A stretch of 64,000 nucleotides of DNA from Lateolabrax maculatus (Eukaryota > Chordata > Actinopteri > Acropomatiformes > Lateolabracidae): contig CM062219.1 of assembly GCA_031216445.1 (NCBI GenBank), positions 15,227,001 through 15,291,000 of the forward strand, in the 5' to 3' direction. The translations under genes were made by a program, and so were the position numbers. Within the stretch, counting starts at the first letter, position 1, and each line of letters starts with the position of its first letter. Shown here piece after piece: positions 59,200-64,000 of the stretch. Below the pieces are notes generated by a model. That model was not told where the DNA came from and did no database searches. It was given only the letters and a program-made list of their open reading frames with translations.

Positions 59200-59789
59200 T
59201 AGCTAACATAATACCCTCAATTCGTATCTTTGTCCCATTCCTTAAATTGCTTTCTCAGCAGGTGCCATTGAGGACCAAGACTTCTTTCACCCAAAATCAC
59301 CATGGTTGACAGTTTCATCAGAAAAACACATGCCACTTAATGGAACTTGCATTTACAAGACCCAAAAGCACTTGTTCCCATGTCTTAATGCCTATTTCCT
59401 AGCTATCCTATTCAGAAACATACCTTTTATAGTGTATTGGCCACTATAGACCCAAAATTGTGTTTTTTTTCTCCCTAATGAACTGTTTCATTGCAGCCTA
59501 CTTAGAAAGCATGTCCCTCAGTGCAACAAGCTCATGTCTGATCCAAAATATCTGTCTCAGTTTCATTCCCGGGGCCATTTTGTAAGTTCTCCAATTTGCA
59601 AACACGACCCTCAGTGCAGCTGTCTCAGATCAGACACGAAATGTCTGTCTGGTGAGTGACATCAATCGTGTTCAATGTCTCAGTCTATTCAGTCGCAAAA
59701 TGACATTTAGTGGGTCAGCCTATTCCCAGCGTCCCCTTTCTTTCTCTCGGTCTCTCTCTTCTTCCTTAACTTTGTGCCAGTCAGTGTTT

Positions 59790-59791
<2 letters not shown>

Positions 59792-59832
<41 letters not shown>

Positions 59833-59850
59833 TGTGTGTTTGTGTGTGCA
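59792..59850. repeat. (GT)n microsatellite
   Basis: About nineteen uninterrupted GT units (59792-59830) followed by GT repeats broken by CT and TT. Confidence 0.95.
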
Positions 59851-60009
59851 CAAATGTGTAATAGTCTGCCTGGTTGTCTAGCATCAACCTATTATCATAT
59901 TTCATTCAGTCCACTGCCACTGTGTCCTATCTTTTCCCAGATTGTTTCCTGTGAATGGATGACCATGTCAAACATCTGACATGAAAGAGGGAGAAAGACA
60001 TGTTTACAC

Positions 60010-60320
60010 TGCAGCTGAAAGTTTTTATTTGCTGTCAGTGGATCCATCACTTTGGTCCAGACTGAAATATTTAATCTATAGGACGGATTGCTGTGAGATT
60101 TTGTACAGACTTTCGTCGTCCCCAGAGGATGAATCCTGTTGACTTTGATGAATCCCTGTTTTTTCATCTAGTGCCACCATGAGTTATGAGATATTTAGTT
60201 TTTAGTGAATTATCTCAACAACTATTTGATTGATTGCATGAAACATGGTACACATATCTTTGGTACAACATCATGGTCCCCAGATGATGTGTCTTAATGA
60301 CTTGGGTTATCACTTTCCAG
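60010..60320 (+). repeat. Dispersed percomorph repeat with ~115-bp units
   Basis: Two related units are visible. The first contains GTCCAGACTGAAATATTTAA, GGACGGATTGCTGTGAGATT, TTGTACAGACTTTCGTCGTC and CCCCAGAGGATGAATCCTG. The second contains ATCTCAACAACTATTTGATT, CATGAAACATGGTACACATA and ATGGTCCCCAGATGATGTG. This is one of the commonest non-coding repeats of percomorph genomes as I remember them. Each unit ends in a GACTTTG/GACTTGG motif. Confidence 0.8.
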
Positions 60321-60569
60321 TTCTATGTGGACCAGCACGACAAAACACAGGTGTGTATTTGATGTCATTATTACCTCTGGGATTGTCAAACAGTTGCCTC
60401 GATAAAGGTCTGGTGACTGAAAAGCTTGTGCACAGAGACTTTTTTCTTCCAGACTTTGTGTCTGTCATTTCTGCACTTCTATCTTTCTCAGTTTATTTAA
60501 CCATCCCTGTCTTTTTTTTTTCTTGATCTTATCTACTGCTGCGATATTGTGGAAACAGTTATTTTCATG

Positions 60570-61042
60570 CAGAGATGGAGACTCGAGTTTGCGACCTGGA
60601 CGCAACTCGCACACAGTAACTTGAGAACAGTCAGCCAGGTTCCACTGCCACCATCTACTATGAGGTCAACCAAGAGAATGCCCATATTAATGAACTATTA
60701 TTAACGTGGGCTACAGGCAGGTTACAGGTTTATTATTGACCATGTAATGTACAGGCTTATTAGGTTACCATTACAGTGTGTTTGAGTAGTTAGAGGGATG
60801 TGTAGATTATAAACTGTCATTAGCTGGAGAGTGCAATTATGTATTATGGCTGTAAAAAATAGGTTACAGTTATCATTGCAGGCATTCATTAGATATAGCT
60901 ATGCAGTATCTGGCATGCAGCAGATGATAAAAAAAAAACTCTTTACGACCATAAGAGACTTGAGACTCACTTGACTTGGACTCTAGCTCAGAGACTTGAG
61001 ACTGGACTTGTACTTGCAAAAAATGACTTGTGATCATCTCTG
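60570..61042. mobile_element. 473-bp non-autonomous hAT-type element
   Basis: The element begins CAGAGATGGAGACTCGAGT and ends with the reverse complement of CAGAGATGATCACAAGTCA, so the outer eight bases are exact inverted copies. The identical octamer TTTTCATG stands immediately outside both ends (60562-60569 and 61043-61050), a perfect 8-bp target-site duplication typical of hAT insertion. Internal ACTTG/GACTC reiterations (GACTTGAGACTGGACTTGTA) are characteristic of a fish family I recall. There is no transposase frame. Confidence 0.92.
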
Positions 61043-61054
61043 TTTTCATGTAAT

Positions 61055-63465
61055 GGCCATGCAGTTGTTGTCCTGATCATTTCTTTTTTTCAGAGTTGAT
61101 TTAGCTGGCATTGATATATAGCTCTGACTGTTAATTGGGTTTGGTGTACTTTCACTCTCCCCTCCCTTTTGGTCAGTTGCTCGCTCTCATGCACACCCAC
61201 AATAATTTAAGTCTGTCTGTATGTGTCACATAACCTCTGTCTCTCCCTTTTTCTGTCTCTGGCTATGAACACAATGCAGGCCTGAGTTTCCTGATTGCCC
61301 CCATACCTGATTTTTTTGGATGACCGCTCATACCTATTCCAGAATGTCACCCATATCTGATATCAATATGAAATGACAGCGATGTCAAAAAGACTTGCAT
61401 GCAGAGAGATCACGTCAAAGTTATTATTTTTTTCCCCCTGACTATCTTCCACTTGTTTCTGACACAAACACAGTTGTGTCTTTTTAGTTTAACTGAACAC
61501 AGGCGTGTCTACATATACCACAAATACCAATCCAGTTTTCTCTGTCGTTGTGGTAACACCAGCTCAGTAAAGCCGCTGTGTTGTCAAAATTATGAAAAGT
61601 GTCTCACAATTTCTCATTGTTGCCATGGCAATAAGAATCTCACTTCATCTGAAAGTTCTGTTTGTATAAGCTGCAAGCCATAGTCCTTAAAGTTACTGTT
61701 GAGAATAACAACAACTAATTTGGTGTTTTGATGATGGTGGTGGAGGCCGCTATCAAACACATTTTCTTTGATGCATCAGTTTGAGATCTAGTGAAACTGA
61801 AGGCCATAGTATATGATACGGATCATGTTTATACTCAAACTATTAAGTAAGCCCCTTTGCCCTGTGTGGAAGCATCTGCATTTAAAAAAAAAAAATTGTG
61901 AATTACTTCGGTTTATCCTTTAATTTGATACCCATCTGTATATTCATGTTTGCATCTTCACACACATCAGTGTGTGTGTTGCATCTGTGCAAGTTGTGGG
62001 CATATATTAGATGAATGACATAAAATATTTGACCCAATTTAAGATTTCTCAACCAATTATTTAATGTAATTGCCATCCAGATGGATTTCAAGCTAGAGAA
62101 ATAGCCCAGAAAAAAAGAGAACATCCTGTCAGTTAGTTTTTCTAGAGAGGAATAATTACATTTTTTGATGTTTTAGTAATGCATTTTGCAAGTGGACAGA
62201 AAGATAGACAAAGAGACAATGGGGACTACAGACGAGAGAAACTGGATGCATTTGACCACTTAATGATGAAATGAATCTGGTTTGGTGGTTTCCGTCTGCG
62301 CTGCCCACTGAGAGAAAAAAGAAAATGCAAATTAGGTTTTGATAAGAAGAAACTTAGGAAATATTGCCTGGTTTGCCCCCATGGAGCTCTTTGTCTACAC
62401 CTTATTTTTGTTTCTTCTTCTGGCATTGTATTCTGCTCTTATATTGTCTTTTCATCCCTTTCTCTCCTTTTCTCTGTGTATGTCTTTTTCTACCTTTTGA
62501 TTTTCTTTCTCTATTTTCATCTTTCCTTCCCACTTTATTCTATCTGTTTCTCTTGTTCAATTTAAACAGAAAAATAATTCATGGTATGGCATGACCAACC
62601 GTCACGAATTGTCCTTGGGAGAAATTGCACACAGTAGAAAAGGAGATGGGGCCTGAGGGTGTATGCTGAAAGTTTACTGAAAAACAGTCAGAGAAACACA
62701 GGTATTCAACACTTACCAAACAGAAGAGGAAGAGTTAGGCAGATAAGCAGGAGAAGACAAATGCACAATACATACTTATCGGAATGTTTGTACAGCATGA
62801 CTGGCCATTTTGTTTTCATTATGAAAACATACATTTTTAGTCATTTCTAAATTGAATTACTTGTTTTATGTATTTATTTTATAAATCATGTCTGTCATTA
62901 CTTTTCTGTATCACTGTGTGTGTGTTACACCTACAGTATCAAGTATATTTCATCTGTGTATCCGGCTGTAGTCTGGTGGTGGCATGGCAAATCTTTTGGA
63001 ATGCGTCTCCATGTGTGTTGAACTCTACTTCATCACACCCCACTTTAAGAAAGCCGATCGGAAAATTCTTTCAGCAAATCTGTTAAAATTGCAAATGGGC
63101 CCAATTACGGTTGGACGTAACCGCAATCTTTTTTTCTGGTAATGAGTCATATGCCAACGAAACACATGGACCTACCACACTTTGAGCTCTGTTCAAGTTA
63201 AAAACACACCCTAAAACTGAGTAAAAATCCACCCCAAAACAAAAATATCAATAACTTTGAATATAAAAGGAGTTCTAAGGTCCGTCCTTGAATATCATCA
63301 AACCATACTGTCTGGGATTTTAAGAATGACGTAGTCACTTTTGGAAGTGTGATATTCTGAAACAGTGATATCTCTCAAATTATAGTTATTTACAAAGCAC
63401 CTTTAACAAACAGGTATGTCATAAAAGGGACTTAACAACAAGAAAGAGTACAAAATCTGATCACG
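61055..63465. other. Unique sequence, no gene seen
   Basis: A T/C-rich stretch covers 62380-62560. The remainder shows no gene or repeat family. Confidence 0.5.
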
Positions 63466-63469
63466 ACTA

Positions 63470-63735
63470 GAAGGGCACTCAGAGAACTTAGACCTCCGCC
63501 AGATTTGCAAATCTGCAAGTGCAACCACTATGTCTGAACATATTTAGCGAGTCAGATCCACAATTATTACTTGTTCGTGAATCCAGATTCCTTCCAAAAT
63601 GTAATGGATTCTCCTTTGCCCATGCTACACAATTGCACAAAGTTTTATGTAAATCGGCAAGTGGTTTCTCCAAAGTGCTGCTGACAAACAGACACAGTGC
63701 ACTAAAAGCGTAATCTCCTCGGTGGAGGTAATAAA
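63470..63735 (+). repeat. Dispersed percomorph repeat with CCTCCGCC/GGTGGAGG ends
   Basis: Starts GGGCACTCAGAGAACTTAGA then CCTCCGCC, and ends CTCCTCGGTGGAGGTAATAA. In between are CCAGATTCCTTCCAAAATGT, CTCCTTTGCCCATGCTACAC, AATTGCACAAAGTTTTATGT and GTGCTGCTGACAAACAGACA. I recognise this order from a very abundant repeat of percomorph genomes. The ends are imperfect inverted repeats. No coding capacity. Confidence 0.8.
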
Positions 63736-63739
63736 AACA

Positions 63740-64000
63740 AGAGAACAATCACACTGCAACAGTTAAGTGCCGATGCTTATGGTCTCTTCTCCATACCCCA
63801 CTTTTTTTTTTGTGATTTCCTTTCTTTGGTCTCTCTTCATCTCTTCCCTCCTCTCCCCGTTGACTTTTATGAAACCCCTATGATGTCATGATGGTGTATC
63901 ACCAGACTATCTCTGGTTTACCTCAATCGATCTTTAATCTGACAGCAGGGATTATACTGGGGAGTTCCCCCTGAAAGAGCATCACACACACTCAAGTAAC
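63740..64000. other. No gene seen at right edge
   Basis: A T run and C/T-rich sequence lie around 63800-63860; nothing else is recognised. Confidence 0.5.

Overview
The window reads as teleost fish nuclear DNA, most likely from a percomorph. This rests on dense (CA)n/(GT)n microsatellites, relics of L1-, L2- and Tc1-type elements, and several dispersed repeats I know from percomorph genomes (from memory, not searched). There is no bacterial or organellar gene organisation. I recognise no host protein-coding gene. Nearly all short open frames are chance frames or microsatellite translations. The window is best read as intergenic sequence or the inside of one or more large introns.

Layout. 1-5500: AT-rich unique sequence, a compound poly-C/CA/TA microsatellite (2732-2822) and an antisense LINE reverse-transcriptase relic (2840-3540). 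5500-6345: the antisense C-terminal end of an L2-type LINE. 6350-15400: mostly unique, with microsatellites, a 20-bp duplication around a CA tract, a CpG cluster and a percomorph repeat (13948-14170). 15400-18490: a possible PIF/Harbinger terminus, a 32-bp tandem repeat, and a reading frame like the C-terminal end of a MADF/BESS protein followed by a poly(A) signal. 19300-20900: a diverged 120-130-bp tandem repeat and an antisense L1 3' end. 25429-30215 is the transposon-richest part: a 217-bp MITE with perfect 22-bp inverted ends between TTAA sites, an antisense Tc1/mariner transposase relic, a 259-bp MITE with GGTAACA ends, and another percomorph repeat. 36142-36449 and 48456-48944: two copies, in opposite orientation, of one DNA-transposon family with TAGCCTGG ends and the start of a RecQ-like helicase frame. 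39593-40429: two 33-bp inverted repeats about 0.8 kb apart. 48950-53480: AT-rich and almost free of recognisable repeats. 54200-55100: a candidate 54-bp exon and an unidentified 171-codon open frame. 60010-61042: an EXPANDER-like repeat, then a 473-bp hAT-type element with a perfect 8-bp target duplication. 63470-63735: a repeat with inverted CCTCCGCC ends.

The coding relics here belong to mobile elements, all decayed or internally deleted; the MADF/BESS-like exon could be element or host. The most unusual item is the TAGCCTGG family: terminal inverted repeats, subterminal hairpins at both ends of the more complete copy, and a helicase N-terminus whose frame is recognisable in both copies.
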